A DNA stretch of 64,000 nt from Monoplex corrugatus (Eukaryota > Mollusca > Gastropoda > Littorinimorpha > Ranellidae), in NCBI GenBank assembly GCA_030674185.1, contig JAPXFY010000026.1, positions 53,280,246-53,344,245 on the forward strand. The letters run 5' to 3'. Position 1 is the first letter of the stretch. Each line of letters opens with the position of its first letter. This document shows positions 23,172 through 46,500 of the stretch, in pieces. A program made the position numbers and the translations under genes. The notes beneath the pieces are model-generated. The model did no database searches. It was not told where the DNA came from and saw only the letters and a program-made list of their open reading frames with translations.

Positions 23172-24437
23172 TCCCTGAACTCTCACCTGTCTGCCAACAA
23201 TCTCCTCAATCCTTTCCAGTCAGCCTACCGCCAGTGCCATAGCACTGAAACTGCCCTACTACACATTCTCAACAATCTCCTCCTTGCATCTGATACTGGC
23301 AAAGTCTCTCTCCTCACACTCCTTGATCTGTCTGCAGCCTTTGATACCATTGATCATGGTATTCTCCTTTCTAGACTTCATCATACTTTTGGCATCTCTG
23401 ACATTGCTCTGTCTTGGTTCACTTCATACCTATCCAACAGAAAACAAACCGTTCTCATCAATGGCACTTACTCTCAACCTGCATACCTGACCTGTGGTGT
23501 TCCACAAGGATCTGTCCTTGGCCCTGTTCTTTTCACTCTTTACACCTCCCCCCTGTCCACCATCATCAACTCCCATTCTATAAAACACCACTTCTATGCT
23601 GATGACACCCAACTTCAAGACAGTGACTCACCTGATAATATACAGCGCCTGTTGACTCGCACCACTGAGTGTTACTCGGACATTAAGAACTGGATGACAC
23701 AAAATAGACTTCAGCTTAATGACGACAAAACAGAAGCTATCCTCATTGGCACCCGTCAGAAACTTTCTCAGCTGCCTCCTCTTTCTCTCCCACTATGTAA
23801 CACATCAGTCCCAATTTCTGATTCAGCTAAAAACCTTGGTGTCTGCATTGACTCTACCCTCTCCATGAACAACTTTGTTTCTCAAACTGCCAGATCCTGC
23901 TACTATCATCTCCATCGTATAAGGCTGATCAGGAAGTATCTCTCTGTCAAAACAACTGCAAAACTCGTTCTCTCCTTCATAATGTCTCGCATTGACTATT
24001 GCAATTCACTCCTGTCTGGTCTTCCTGCCTCCACCATTCACATCCTACAGCGCATTCAAAACAATGCTGTACGCCTTGTACTCAAAAAGAAAAAAGCTGA
24101 CCACATATCTCCTCTCCTGGCACAACTTCACTGGCTCCCTGTATCAAAGCGCATACAGTACAAACTAGACACCATGTGCTACAAAAGCCTCAATAACGCA
24201 GCCCCCGATTACCTGTCAAGCCTACTTGAGATCTATCTTCCCTCACGTACCCTCCGCTCTGCCTCCGATCCTCTGACTTTTCGCTTTCCACGCACTAAGC
24301 TCAATACCTATGGTCCACGAGCCTTCTCTGTTTCTGGTCCACTCTCCTGGAACAAACTTCCTCTCTCAGTCCGTCAGCAACCTACTTTTGTCTCCTTCAA
24401 GTCCGCTCTCAAAACTCACCTTTTCTCCTCCGCATAA
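23172..24437 (+). pseudogene. 5'-truncated L2-type reverse transcriptase
   Basis: One uninterrupted open frame from the junction to the stop covers the second half of an L2 ORF. Motifs are FQSAYRQCHSTETAL, LLDLSAAFDTIDH, CGVPQGSVLGP, the catalytic FYADDTQL (about codon 145), NRLQLNDDKTE, LPSRTLRSASDP and SWNKLPLSVRQ. The endonuclease and RT fingers are missing because of 5' truncation, as is usual for LINE insertions. Compared with the 6603-10040 protein it is a clearly different L2 lineage. No start codon of its own. The 3' tail is 'gcgctatataaatattg' plus (ATT)n ending near 24752. Confidence 0.9.
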
Positions 24438-24587
24438 AATCCTAACCCCCCTCTGCAGCCTGTCTCCGCCCGGAGGGAATCACATGGTTATAATATATAA
24501 TTGTATATGCTATGCTCTCTATAATTTTCCATTGCTTTTATTCTTGCTTTTATTGCTTTTATTCTTTCTCCCCATTTATAGCCATGC

Positions 24588-24672
24588 GTGTGTGTGTGTG
24601 TGTATGTGTGTGTGTGTGTGTGTGCGTGCGTGTGTGTGCGTGCGTGCGTGCGTGCGTGCTTGCGTGTGTGTC
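24588..24672. repeat. GT/GC-rich microsatellite in the LINE 3' UTR
   Basis: (GT)n with GCGT interruptions between the L2 stop codon and its (ATT)n tail. Confidence 0.9.
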
Positions 24673-24748
24673 TGCTTCAGCGCTTAGATTTGATTTTATC
24701 AAGATTTTGCGCTATATAAATATTGTAATTATTATTATTATTATTATT

Positions 24749-25075
24749 ACCTCTCCATGGTGGGTACAAGATGGATATGTTTCCCATCTTTCAATTCAAG
24801 CTGAATTACAGACCTGCCAGTGCTTAAAAAACCTTCCTGTGTATATACATGCAGACTATGGCTTATGCACGTTAAAGAATCTGTGAATCATATCGGTGGC
24901 TGGGTTATGGAAATAAATAATAAAGCACCCAGTATTTGTTTATTTATTTACGTGTCTATATACTTAAACACTAATTATTTTGTTTGTTTTTTTTAGTCTA
25001 AAAGCACATATGTGAATAGACGTTAAAAGAAATAACGAACTAACACCCAGCATGTACACCAACCAAAAGCAGACT
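24749..25075 (+). repeat. SINE family G body, 3' part
   Basis: Continues the SINE interrupted at 22704: 'atggtgggtacaagatgg', 'cagacctgccagtgctta', 'tgcacgttaaagaatctgtg' and 'ggctgggttatggaaata'. These motifs resemble a very common molluscan SINE body (recalled from general knowledge, not searched). 25010-25050 carries a 'tctaaaagcacatatgtg' plus 'gacgttaaaagaaataacg' end piece also present at 61915-61960. Confidence 0.6.
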
Positions 25076-25499
25076 GGGTGCAGCAACACAGTAGAATATA
25101 GTCAGCTCTCTAACAGCTTCAGTTCTCCACGTTCCACTAACGAGTCGATAATGTGAAATGCGCGCTGTCTACGTGAGTTTAGATGACAGCACTAAACAAA
25201 AAACAGTTTATGCGACCCACGACCATGACAGGGGAGAGAATCCGCTGAACATACTGACAGCCGTCCTCAACACTTGCATTATGCAGAGCTTCCCGTCCTG
25301 TTGTCTACCGCCAGCTTTTCAATATTGCATGCTGCATGGCCATTGACCTTCGGGATGTTATTCGTATGAAGTAGCAGCAAGGTACGTGTGCACGCTTGTG
25401 CCATCTCCTGCACGCTTGTGCCATCTTCTGCACGCTTGTGCCATCTTCTGCACGCATTGTATTGCCATCGTAAGACATTTGTCATGTGTGTGTAGTCCG

Positions 25500-25745
25500 C
25501 CAAAAACATGACATCTGCTAACCTAGTCCCGCAATGTCATGTTGCTAGAAACAAGATGTAGACACCATCCACACGCCACTACAGTCCGCAGGACCCAAGT
25601 ATCATGCAGAATTGAGCCCCCCCCCCCCCCCCCCCCCACATCATTTTCACTAGAAGCTGACACTGGTGGTGGTTTGTTACTTCCGAGATCAGTGACTTAA
25701 AGGCTCTTTTTGCATGCTGCTTGGCCATAGTCTTTTGGGATGTCA
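25500..25745 (+). repeat. Dispersed repeat family E, copy 2
   Basis: Direct-orientation partner of 21683-21950 with the same poly-C run (about 22 C) at 25617-25638 and the same 'tttttgcatgctgcttgg' end. Upstream, 25380-25450 holds three copies of a 21-bp 'cacgcttgtgccatcttctg' unit. Confidence 0.75.
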
Positions 25746-26104
25746 GTGATATCAGTCAAACATGGAGATTTCTCAAGGGCAAAAACTCTGACTTTAAATT
25801 AAAACTGATAGTGGTGCTTGCTTTTAGAGTCCTAAGACTATACGTGATAACTTCTTTTCATTCTTTCTTTCTTTTCTTGTATTTTTTATTATTTAGTGAT
25901 GAAAAAGGAATTGTGGGTATGTTGTTACAGATCGAAGAGAGGGAAAACAGGTTGTCTACTTCACACCACACCCCTACTTAACTGTCGCGGGCCATGAACT
26001 CAGGATCCAATATCTCGAGTTCAATCCCAGCCCGCAACATTAAAAACTGACCTGTTCAATGCTCATCTTCATGTTTCCATCATTCTATTGGTATCACCTT
26101 AGTG
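25746..26104. other. No gene; tRNA-like B-box remnant
   Basis: Nothing coding is recognised. At 25985-26035 'gcgggccatgaactcagg' followed by 'tcgagttcaatcccagcccgc' resembles the 3' half of a tRNA-derived SINE head (B box gttcaatcc with a flanking GCGGG/CCCGC pair), but without a convincing A box. Confidence 0.3.
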
Positions 26105-26241
26105 TTTAACACTTTGACTCTCGCACCCTATCCACCAGCTGCAAAAACTTAACCCTTTGACTCTTTCATCCTATCCACCAGCTTCCTGCTTTGCTGGCAT
26201 GTTTGACAATGGTAGACAGGCTGCAGGAGTCAAGGGGTTAA
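26105..26241. mobile_element. TTAA MITE copy
   Basis: Begins 'ttaacactttgactctcgc' and ends 'ggagtcaaggggttaa'; it contains an inner 'cttaaccctttgactc' start, so two terminal modules are nested. It lies immediately upstream of a family I repeat, as at 58411-58596. Confidence 0.7.
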
Positions 26242-26254
26242 TAGGTCCTTCTCC

Positions 26255-26405
26255 CACCCTCCCCCATTCCAAGATCTTGCCAGCGCATAGGGTTTTGTGC
26301 AGGCTCAGGTAGTCTTGCCAGATAACTGCTGGCATATTTGGGTTGAGCACGTATGGAATTGTCCCGAGTTCAATGAATTACACTTTGAATGAAATCTAAA
26401 CTCCC
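26255..26405 (+). repeat. Dispersed repeat family I, copy 1
   Basis: About 150 bp related to 56965-57110 and 58645-58785: 'cttgccagcgcatagggtt', 'gcaggctcaggtagtct', 'gccagataactgctggca' and 'ttgagcacgtatggaattg'. Non-coding. Confidence 0.65.
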
Positions 26406-26429
26406 TACTTTCCCTGTCTTGGAGGTTGT

Positions 26430-26605
26430 AAATAGTGTAGGTAGGGCCTCAGGACCTGGCCAGCTCATGGGTTTATGTGCAGGCTTAAGGTTTGTGCCAT
26501 GATCACCATACACATGGCACCTGTGACGTTAGTGTATATGGAATTCGTTCCGAGCGCGTAGACGTCGTCTTGAGAAACCGAAACTGAAACTGAAACTGGG
26601 GATTG
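26430..26605 (+). repeat. SINE family D, 3' fragment
   Basis: Matches the tail half of the SINE at 40899-41526: 'aggacctggccagctcatg', 'aggcttaaggtttgtgcc', 'gacgttagtgtatatggaa', ending in a (GAAACT)n hexamer tail. Confidence 0.7.
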
Positions 26606-26669
26606 TATAAGAACATACCCACCTTTACTTTACACGGCAATGCGGTATCTGTTGAATTTTTTTTTAGAT

Positions 26670-27150
26670 TCACACATGATATACACTGTAATTGATTATC
26701 TTTATAACACAGACAACAAACAGCACACATGATATAATTAACTATATTTATAACACACTAGACAATAGACAGCACACATGATATAATCATCTTTATAGCA
26801 CAATCAGACAATGGACACACATGATATGATTGATTATGATTATAACACTGTCAGACAATAGGCAGCATAAATGATGTAACTGATTATGTTGATAACAGAC
26901 TCAGACAATAGACAACACACAATGGTGTAATTGATTATGTTTATAAGAAAATCAAACAATAGACAGCACACATGATATAATTGATTGTTTCTAACAAACT
27001 GATACAATAAACACCACACATGATATAATTTGATTATGCTTATGACAAACCTTATATAATAGACAGCGCACATGATATAATTGATTATGTTTATAACACA
27101 CACAGACAATAGACAGCACATGATATAATTGATTAAGTTTATAACACAAT
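26670..27150. repeat. Degenerate 50-bp minisatellite
   Basis: About nine diverged units with a period near 50 bp built on 'agacaatagacagcacac', 'atgatataattgattatg' and 'tttataacac'. Measured spacings are 49-51 bp. AT-rich, no gene. Confidence 0.8.
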
Positions 27151-27257
27151 GATGTGTGTATATATGTGTTGTGTGGTGTGTGCGTATTGTATGTGTATGT
27201 ATATGTGTGTGTGTTGTGTGATTTGTGTGTGTATTGTGCGTGTATATATCGTGTGCG

Positions 27258-27328
<71 letters not shown>

Positions 27329-27408
27329 TATATATATGTATGTATGTGTGTGTGTTGTTGCGTATTGTGTGTGTGTTGTGTGCACGCGTTGTGTGTGTGT
27401 GTGTGTGT

Positions 27409-27441
<33 letters not shown>

Positions 27442-27470
27442 ACGCGCGTGTGCATGCGTGCGTGTTTCTA
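27150..27470. repeat. GT, CT, TA microsatellite cluster
   Basis: (GT)n, then (CT)n at 27263-27308, (TA)n at 27308-27336, and (GT)n to about 27440. Confidence 0.92.
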
Positions 27471-28094
27471 TTCCACGAAAAAGGGGTGATTGATAGAAGG
27501 GCTTGACTGCCTTGTTGTCTATCTGTTGTATTTGTCTATGTACATTTGAGCTTACCTATGAAAGTGGCTTTTGCTATAGAAATTCACTAGGGACAATCCC
27601 TTTGTTGACATGGGAGTTTTAACATGCGCCGGGTGCCTGCCGTACACAGGACCTCCATTCACGTGTATAAACTTGTGTGAAGGACTAGCACCTAGACCAC
27701 CATTTAAGATTTATTGAAGGGTGAGGGGTGGGGGCAATGAACCGGCGGGGGAGGGGGGGGGGGTATCTGGTCGATCCGTCACTTTTAAAGAAACCACATT
27801 TACACGCATTTCAGTTTGCATTCAAGCAAAACAGATCTACAGATTATACCATACTGAAATACACATCAACAGGTCGGAAAACGAGTGCTTGCTTTAGTTC
27901 TAATATACTTTTGGTCTTTGACTATTAAACAAGCATTACTTGAGGTGGATGGGAGCTCTGTCCTTCTTTCTCTGTATAATTGTACCAATATCAAAAAGTA
28001 GTAAGAAACTGCGGAGAGCTGGACAGCAGAAGGTCCCCAGAGGTGGAATCCCCGTCAAGCAAGTGGTTTGGTCCTGAACTCCTGACACTCCAAA
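27471..28094. repeat. Dispersed repeat fragments, no gene
   Basis: 27610-27720 holds 'acatgcgccgggtgcctgcc' and 'acaggacctccattcacgtg', a motif set I associate with a widespread molluscan repeat (recollection, unverified). A G12 run is near 27755. No coding sequence is recognised. Confidence 0.4.
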
Positions 28095-28290
28095 GGGGCC
28101 AGGCCACATCCAGGTCATGACTCCTGGATGCCCCTCTGCTGCCGTCATGTTTTTTTTGTTTGTTTGTTTTTGGTCGCCCTCCACCTGGAATCGAACCCGC
28201 GCATCCAGTGATCAGGTGTCTCGAGGCAAAGTCACCCTTATGACGCATGTCTTAACCATTCAGCTATCGGTCACCAGCAACATACAGGAG
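28095..28290 (-). repeat. tRNA-derived SINE-like fragment
   Basis: Read on the minus strand, 28270-28180 gives 'atagctgaatggttaagac' followed by 'gcgggttcgattccaggtgg', i.e. A-box- and B-box-like elements in tRNA spacing. Body sequence lies toward lower coordinates. The rest of the element is not delimited. Confidence 0.5.
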
Positions 28291-28369
28291 ATTTTTAAGC
28301 CTTATGAAGTTCAGTTTTGTTTCTCCTGGTCCACATCCAGCTGGAGCTCTTTAACGCTGCTTCTGTCAT

Positions 28370-28800
28370 TGCCTTTAGGGCTGTGGTCCTCTCTCTTCCA
28401 TGACTCCAGTCTTTCCCAGAAATCGACAGCTCCTTCATGGTGTCATGGGATGATGTCCCTTGCTCCAACTTCTATGGCGATGATTTTGGCTTGAAAGCCA
28501 GATGTCCTCAAGTTGCTGTCTAGACTGGCATACTTATCAATATTTAGACATGGACCTCCTCCATTCTACTTTCAAACGGTACAGTGAGCTCGATCAGAAT
28601 CACTTGTTTGGATGAATGGGATTAGAGAACTATATCCAGTCTCATGCCTTTCTTGCTGATGATTTGTGGGTGTTTTTTTCCATTTTGGAAATTCTGGTGT
28701 GTACTCCCAGTCGTCTGCTTTATCCAGCAGATCCCCCTTCCACGTGCTGGGTGTCACATCTTTTTCAGGCCACTTTTTCCTGCCTCCTGCCGTCTATAAA
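28370..28800 (-). pseudogene. Decayed non-LTR element, C-terminal remnant
   Basis: Minus-strand frames include IIAIEVGARDIIP and LESWKRED segments that resemble the post-RT region of some LINE proteins (IPIEVGARG-like motif), with stops and frame changes. 28424-28466 contains a 43-bp stretch repeated exactly inside the foldback element at 30606-30648. Low certainty. Confidence 0.3.
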
Positions 28801-29483
28801 AACGATAGTAATAAAATTTCAACATCAGATAAAAAACATGATTGTTTATGATATTATACGTGGTTTGTATACCCAGTATGCATCTGCTAATGCTTAAAAT
28901 CGAGGCATCTGCACTCAAGGTTATTTTTTTTTCAAAATAAGAAATACTACGGTATTAAGTGTTTTCTGTTCTCAATAGAAGCTGGACATCAGCATCCAAT
29001 AGTGACATATTGAAAAGTTTGGTTATGTTGTCCCACACAACTGTTGTTATAACATCTGTATCAGAATGTACGTACCGTTAAAGTGTCAAAAATGATTGTA
29101 AAAAAGGTAAAAAGCGTTAGGATAGGGAATTGAATGTCTACACATGTTTCTGTTTGTGTACGTGTAGACCTGGTTGGACAAGACCCAGAAGGAATTGACT
29201 GCTCTGTCCTAGGTAATGAAATGTTGTCAGGTGTCAAAAATCTTGTTCTTTCTCCTCCAATTTCTTTGTTTTTCCTTTCTTTCTTTTTTATTTTTGTGTG
29301 TCTCTTTATTTTGTTTTTTGTTGTTTTATCTGTGTGTCTCTCGCACAATCTTTGTCTGTCTGTTTCTCATTCAACATCGTATCTCTTTCTCTGTTGTCGT
29401 ACACTTTAACCTTTTCTTGTCACCACTGCTAAAGAAATATTTTCGAGGTAAATATTTTGAGTTTTTGCTGTTTCAGGTGGAAA

Positions 29484-41948
<12,465 letters not shown>

Positions 41949-41949
41949 T

Positions 41950-41975
41950 TGTGAGTGTGTGTGTGTGTTTGTGTG

Positions 41976-42072
<97 letters not shown>

Positions 42073-42238
42073 TGAGAAAAGGTTCTTTATTTAGCAGATG
42101 TACTAGATAATCGCTTACATGCTTTTTATGCTTTTTATGTCTAGCACTCGTCCGAAGTAGAACCAAACTACATGTTGTAAGAAATCAACAGAAATCATAA
42201 GATCTACATCCTAAAATGAAATTAATTGCTTGATCTAA

Positions 42239-42279
<41 letters not shown>
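41950..42279. repeat. GT and GA microsatellites after the fucosyltransferase stop
   Basis: (GT)n at 41954-42052, (GA)n to 42068 and again at 42243-42279. Between lies unrecognised sequence that would be 3' UTR. No AATAAA signal was identified with confidence. Confidence 0.85.
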
Positions 42280-42282
<3 letters not shown>

Positions 42283-42660
42283 CAGACTTCAGACTTCAGA
42301 CTTCAGACTTCAGACTTCAGATGGTTTATTCATGTAATAGGCCATTGCCCCTCATGAAGGGGTACAAATACATAAGCAAAACTATCATTTGGCCTCATGA
42401 CAATCACATTAATGTTATATTGTACATAGACTAAAACAGAAATTAACATTTGAACAATACTCATATAAATCACAAACCTAAGACATCAATCTATACGCAC
42501 TAGTCATTTCAGTGAAGTTTAATTATACAACAACATATTGTCGTCTCTTAAATGTGTAAATACTATGGAAAAACAGAAATCCATGAAACAATTTGTACAC
42601 AGTATATATGCAACATGTTCACTGACAAAAATCAAAACGGGCAGCATAAGTTGTACTGCA

Positions 42661-44676
42661 TCATGACGTTGCTTTTTCTCTAAACTTAAATGTTTTATAC
42701 AAAAACAAAGATAGATTATATACAACATCAGACGCGTTTGATGACATCAATAAAGTCATTTTAAATAATGAAGGTTGCCTATGATATTTAGGTCGAATCA
42801 ATTTCTCTCGAATATTTTGTAGTGCTGGACAGCAAAGCAAAAAGTGCACTTCATCTTCTTTTGAATTTTTACATAATGGACACAATAAATCACTCTCTCT
42901 GTGAGATCTATATCTAAAATAATGGGCATTAATTTCTGATATGCCAAATCTAAATCTTGCTGTCACATATTTAAAATGTCTGTTCATATTCAATGTTATA
43001 TATGATTTCACTTCACGAGTATTACAAAAAGTTCTGTAAATATTAAATCTGTCACTGCTTTGAACGTGATCGTTCCATTTCTGCCATCCACAGTCAATCA
43101 AGCGCTGACGAAACTCCCGTATGAATTTATTTAAATTGCCAACACCTTGATTAATCCATACGACGCCATATCCATATTCAAACAAACAAGCACGTACATT
43201 CGACACCCAGGTGTGTTTACCTTTTGCATCTAAATCACACAGCGTATTATACGCTTTGCGAGGTATTCTATAATTTTCCATCTGTATTAATTTAAACCAG
43301 TAGTGGATACATCTAACGGCAGAGTTTACATATAATGGATATCTGTTTGTCTCTCCATACACAAAGTCATTAGGAGTACGCATATCCACTCCCAAAAATT
43401 TCTTTAAGGCAAATGTGTGAACTGATTCACAGTGAGCAGCAGCTTTATCTAAACCCCATAATTCAGACCCGTATTGTACAATAGGTTGAATCTGAGAATC
43501 AAACAATTTAACAAATAAATCAAAAGAATTGTTATTAAGAAAATGCAAACGTCGCATTATACTTAATAAGGCATTTTTGGATCTGCTAGCGAGATCTTTA
43601 CATGCACCAGCAAAGCTCAAACGTGTTGAGAACATTATTCCCAAATATTTATACACATTTACCACGGGAATTACATCGCCTTCATACGTCCACTTTTCTC
43701 TTGCACCCAAATATCCACCTTTCCTGAATACTATAACATTACTTTTAGATAAATTAACCTTTAACTGAAGTGCTGCTGATGCACGTTGTAAACTATTCAA
43801 CTGTGTCTGTAATCCAATGACTGTTTCTGACATCAAGACAACATCATCAGCAAGCAAAAGTGTAAACAATTCGTAAGCATCCCGTGTAAAAAATGCACCA
43901 TGCCTTCCATTTTTAATTACTTCAATCACTAATTCATTTATAAAAAGAGAGAAAAGTACAGGGCTGCATGCATCACCTTGTTTTAGTCCCGCTGAGCAAT
44001 GAATCAATTCAGTCATTTGGTCACCACATCTAACTTTGGATTTCACCATGTCATACATACTTCTAATACACCGAAACAACTTGCCTCTAATACCATTTTT
44101 AAGCAATATAGGCCAAAGTAAATGTCTGTTAATAGAATCGAATGCTTTCTCAAAATCTATGAATGCAACATATAATTTACGATTACCACAAAATTGTTTC
44201 TGTACCATAGCTAATAAAGTAAACATATGGTCTATTGTTGAATACCCCCTTTTAAACCCGGCTTGATGGTCACCTGTTATGTCATTTAATTGTACCCACT
44301 CCTGCAATCTGTTATTCATGATTATGCTGAATAGTTTACTACTTATGTCGCTAAGGGAAATTCCTCTATAGTTGTTTGGATTATTGATATCTCCTTTTTT
44401 ATAGAGTGGCAAAATAACAGATTCAGTCCAGTTCCTTGGAAATTGACTCTTATCAAAAAGAGTGTTGAACAATTTTAAAAGAAACTGTACAACTTGTTCA
44501 CATGAATTTTTAAAGAGTTCACCTATAATTCCATCAGGTCCAGCAGCCTTACCATTCTTAAGTTTTTTGAGTGCAAGATGTATTTCTTTAATAGATATTG
44601 GACGATTCATATAATCATCACCCTCATCAAACGGCAAGTCTTCACTTAATGTACTGTCCATGTCTGCATCTAACAA
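42661..44676 (-). CDS. LINE reverse transcriptase with C-terminal CCHC
   Basis: 671-codon open frame. RT motifs in order: IHLALKKLKNGKAAGPDGI (about residue 30), WTESVILPLYKKGD, NYRGISLSDISSKLFS, GFKRGYSTIDHMFTL, FIDFEKAFDSINR (about 172, first catalytic Asp), AGLKQGDACSPVLFSLF, and LLADDVVLMSE (about 275, catalytic pair with Ala-Asp-Asp). After the thumb, a CPLCKNSKEDEVHFLLCC zinc cluster lies near 600. The listed Met is internal: the true protein would begin upstream with an endonuclease, which is lost or frameshifted. AT-rich codon use contrasts with the L2 and Tc1 ORFs. Confidence 0.88.
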   Translation of the reverse strand: MLDADMDSTLSEDLPFDEGDDYMNRPISIKEIHLALKKLKNGKAAGPDGIIGELFKNSCEQVVQFLLKLFNTLFDKSQFPRNWTESVILPLYKKGDINNPNNYRGISLSDISSKLFSIIMNNRLQEWVQLNDITGDHQAGFKRGYSTIDHMFTLLAMVQKQFCGNRKLYVAFIDFEKAFDSINRHLLWPILLKNGIRGKLFRCIRSMYDMVKSKVRCGDQMTELIHCSAGLKQGDACSPVLFSLFINELVIEVIKNGRHGAFFTRDAYELFTLLLADDVVLMSETVIGLQTQLNSLQRASAALQLKVNLSKSNVIVFRKGGYLGAREKWTYEGDVIPVVNVYKYLGIMFSTRLSFAGACKDLASRSKNALLSIMRRLHFLNNNSFDLFVKLFDSQIQPIVQYGSELWGLDKAAAHCESVHTFALKKFLGVDMRTPNDFVYGETNRYPLYVNSAVRCIHYWFKLIQMENYRIPRKAYNTLCDLDAKGKHTWVSNVRACLFEYGYGVVWINQGVGNLNKFIREFRQRLIDCGWQKWNDHVQSSDRFNIYRTFCNTREVKSYITLNMNRHFKYVTARFRFGISEINAHYFRYRSHRESDLLCPLCKNSKEDEVHFLLCCPALQNIREKLIRPKYHRQPSLFKMTLLMSSNASDVVYNLSLFLYKTFKFREKATS

Positions 44677-44800
44677 GGCTTTAAAATGCTCGTACCATTT
44701 ATCAATAGTGATGTTACTTCTAGTTGTTTTCTTTTGAAAGAAACTTTATGAATTTCATTCCAAAATTATTTTTGGCTCTTTATAGAGTTTACAAGCTTAG

Positions 44801-45085
44801 TCAGTTTTGTATCATTATACTGCCTTTTCTTTCTCTTAAGTAAATTTTTATACTCACGCCTAGCAACTGAATAATTGTGTTGGTCCTCGGTTTTCTTCGA
44901 GCGTCGACATTTCTAAGCAGTCTTCTAGCATTCCTTTTACTAATTACACATTCATGATCAAACCAATCTCCAAGTAGATATCTATCTTTCAGAAATACAC
45001 GTTTCTTCATGCATTCAGCACTTTCTCTAATACAAACATTAAACGCATTTAGTGCCTCGTTCACATCAACATCTATCAAACTCAT
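44801..45085 (-). pseudogene. LINE endonuclease-RT linker fragment
   Basis: Same strand as the RT ORF, in a different frame. It has ALNAFNVCIRESAECMK and WFDHECVISKRNARRLLRN, the linker typically found between endonuclease and RT in LINE proteins. The frame is broken between 44676 and 44801. Confidence 0.7.
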
Positions 45086-45121
45086 AGCATAATCTATCGT
45101 TCTACGACATTCTTCCCGACA

Positions 45122-45123
<2 letters not shown>

Positions 45124-45212
<89 letters not shown>

Positions 45213-45215
45213 AAT
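45124..45215. repeat. GA microsatellite
   Basis: 90 bp of (GA)n between two LINE fragments of the same family and orientation. Confidence 0.95.
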
Positions 45216-45775
45216 TCGGATGGTTTACTTCAAGAAAGGCCAATGCCTTTACGAAGAAGCGTGTAAACATACCGCATGGCAAGAAATCAGATAGAATCAA
45301 AATCATGCAATAAAACACGTTAGAAATCCAAGACCAATTTCAAGGTCTAACACAGCCATGATAATGCAATTTCTCTGGTCCCAAATGCTTAGCAAAAATG
45401 CACAAGGTTTTCACAGGTTCCTAATTTGGTGATGACTTAAGTAAACTAAGCCTGGATGCGTTTGTGTTTTACAGAACTTGGGGGCGATATGTTTTTTCAG
45501 TGTTGTTCCCAGAATCGACAGCAAGATAGAAAATGAATTTCATCTTACGTGAATTCTTTACATAATGGACATATTACATCTGTTGCTATTGCACCTATAC
45601 TTATGAAAATGCACAGCAGGATTACATACTCCAAAACGAAATCTGGTCATGTAGATTTCGTAAAAAGGAAAAGAGGAATTATTGCAGGTGAGATAAAAAT
45701 TGGTATGAAAAAGAAATGTACGCACTTTTGGACTTGAATACTGTTCGCACTAACATAGACGTAGATCAAATGCCT
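45216..45775 (-). pseudogene. Second fragment of the heptamer-tail LINE family
   Basis: Minus-strand frame around 45600-45480 reads VICPLCKEF then DEIHFLSCC, the same CCHC knuckle as in the 42661-44676 protein but diverged and with a stop. The 3' end near 45216 ('cggatggtttacttcaag') matches the sequence just inside the heptamer tail at 42320. It covers only the C terminus and 3' UTR. Confidence 0.7.
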
Positions 45776-45970
45776 ATCGGTTTCGACCGTTGGGTATTTG
45801 ACTGGGTACAAAAACGTACAAAATGATCAACAAAAACAAAATAATAATATAGACATGTTTACAAGATATGAACAATTTGCAGGTTCTTCGATCAAGCAGA
45901 AAAAAATGGGGAAAAGGCAGGAGGGCAGGTAATGGACATGATACAGGGGAGGTAACGAGTGGGCGGGGAG

Positions 45971-46034
<64 letters not shown>

Positions 46035-46132
46035 TGTGTGTGTGTGTGTGTGAGTGTGTGTGTGTGTGTGTGAGTGTGTGTGTGAGAGTGTGTGTGTGTG
46101 TGAGAGGTTGTGTGTGTGAGTGTGTGGTTTTG

Positions 46133-46165
<33 letters not shown>

Positions 46166-46500
46166 TGTGAGTGTTTGTGTGTGTATGTGTGTGTGTGTGT
46201 GTGTGAGTGTGTGTGTGTGTATGAGTGAGTGTGCGTGAGTGTGTGTGTGTGTATGTGTGTGTGTGTGTATGTGTGTGTGTGTGTTGTGTGTGTGTGTGTG
46301 TGTGTGTGTGTTGTGTGTGTGGTGTGTGTGTGTTAGAAAGAGGAGTATATTTTTGTAAGATTAAACCCATACTCAGAAAGGAGAATAAAAAAAAAATTGG
46401 GGCGAGCGAGTGAAAAAAAAATATATAAAGGGGGGGGGGGGGGGGGAGGGAGGGAGGTGGTGATGCGGAAAAAAAGAAAGAAAGAGAGAGAAAGATTAAG
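45971..46500. repeat. Long GT microsatellite, poly-G and GA-rich tract
   Basis: Imperfect (GT)n of about 365 bp at 45971-46335, then a G16 run near 46430 and purine-rich sequence to 46500. Confidence 0.93.

Larger units (their letters stand above)
22693..24760 (+). mobile_element. Composite insertion: family B piece fused to truncated L2
   Basis: A 5' family B segment (22705-23171) is joined directly to a 5'-truncated L2 (23172-24752). The joint unit lies within SINE family G. The flanks 'acctctacctgg' (22693-22704) and 'acctctccatgg' (24749-24760) match at 10 of 12 positions, like a decayed target-site duplication around the whole unit. The junction occurs in family B at 'cggttgta', just before its usual 'gccctgatatgg'. 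Template switching during reverse transcription would explain this; two separate events are the alternative. Confidence 0.55.
42280..45120 (-). mobile_element. LINE with (CTGAAGT)n tail, 5' truncated
   Basis: A minus-strand non-LTR element whose 3' end (low coordinates) is six copies of a heptamer, 'acttcag' on the plus strand at 42280-42321, an unusual simple-repeat tail. It contains the RT ORF 42661-44676 and an upstream fragment 44801-45085. It stops at a GA microsatellite near 45124; the endonuclease is missing. The clade is not certain (CR1/Nimb/I-like; zinc knuckle after RT). Confidence 0.8.

Noticed and set aside
29134..29215. Possible 5' UTR exon of the fucosyltransferase (acceptor 'gtgtag', donor 'cctaggtaatg')
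   Set aside because: Plausible splice sites only; no other evidence, so not listed as a feature.
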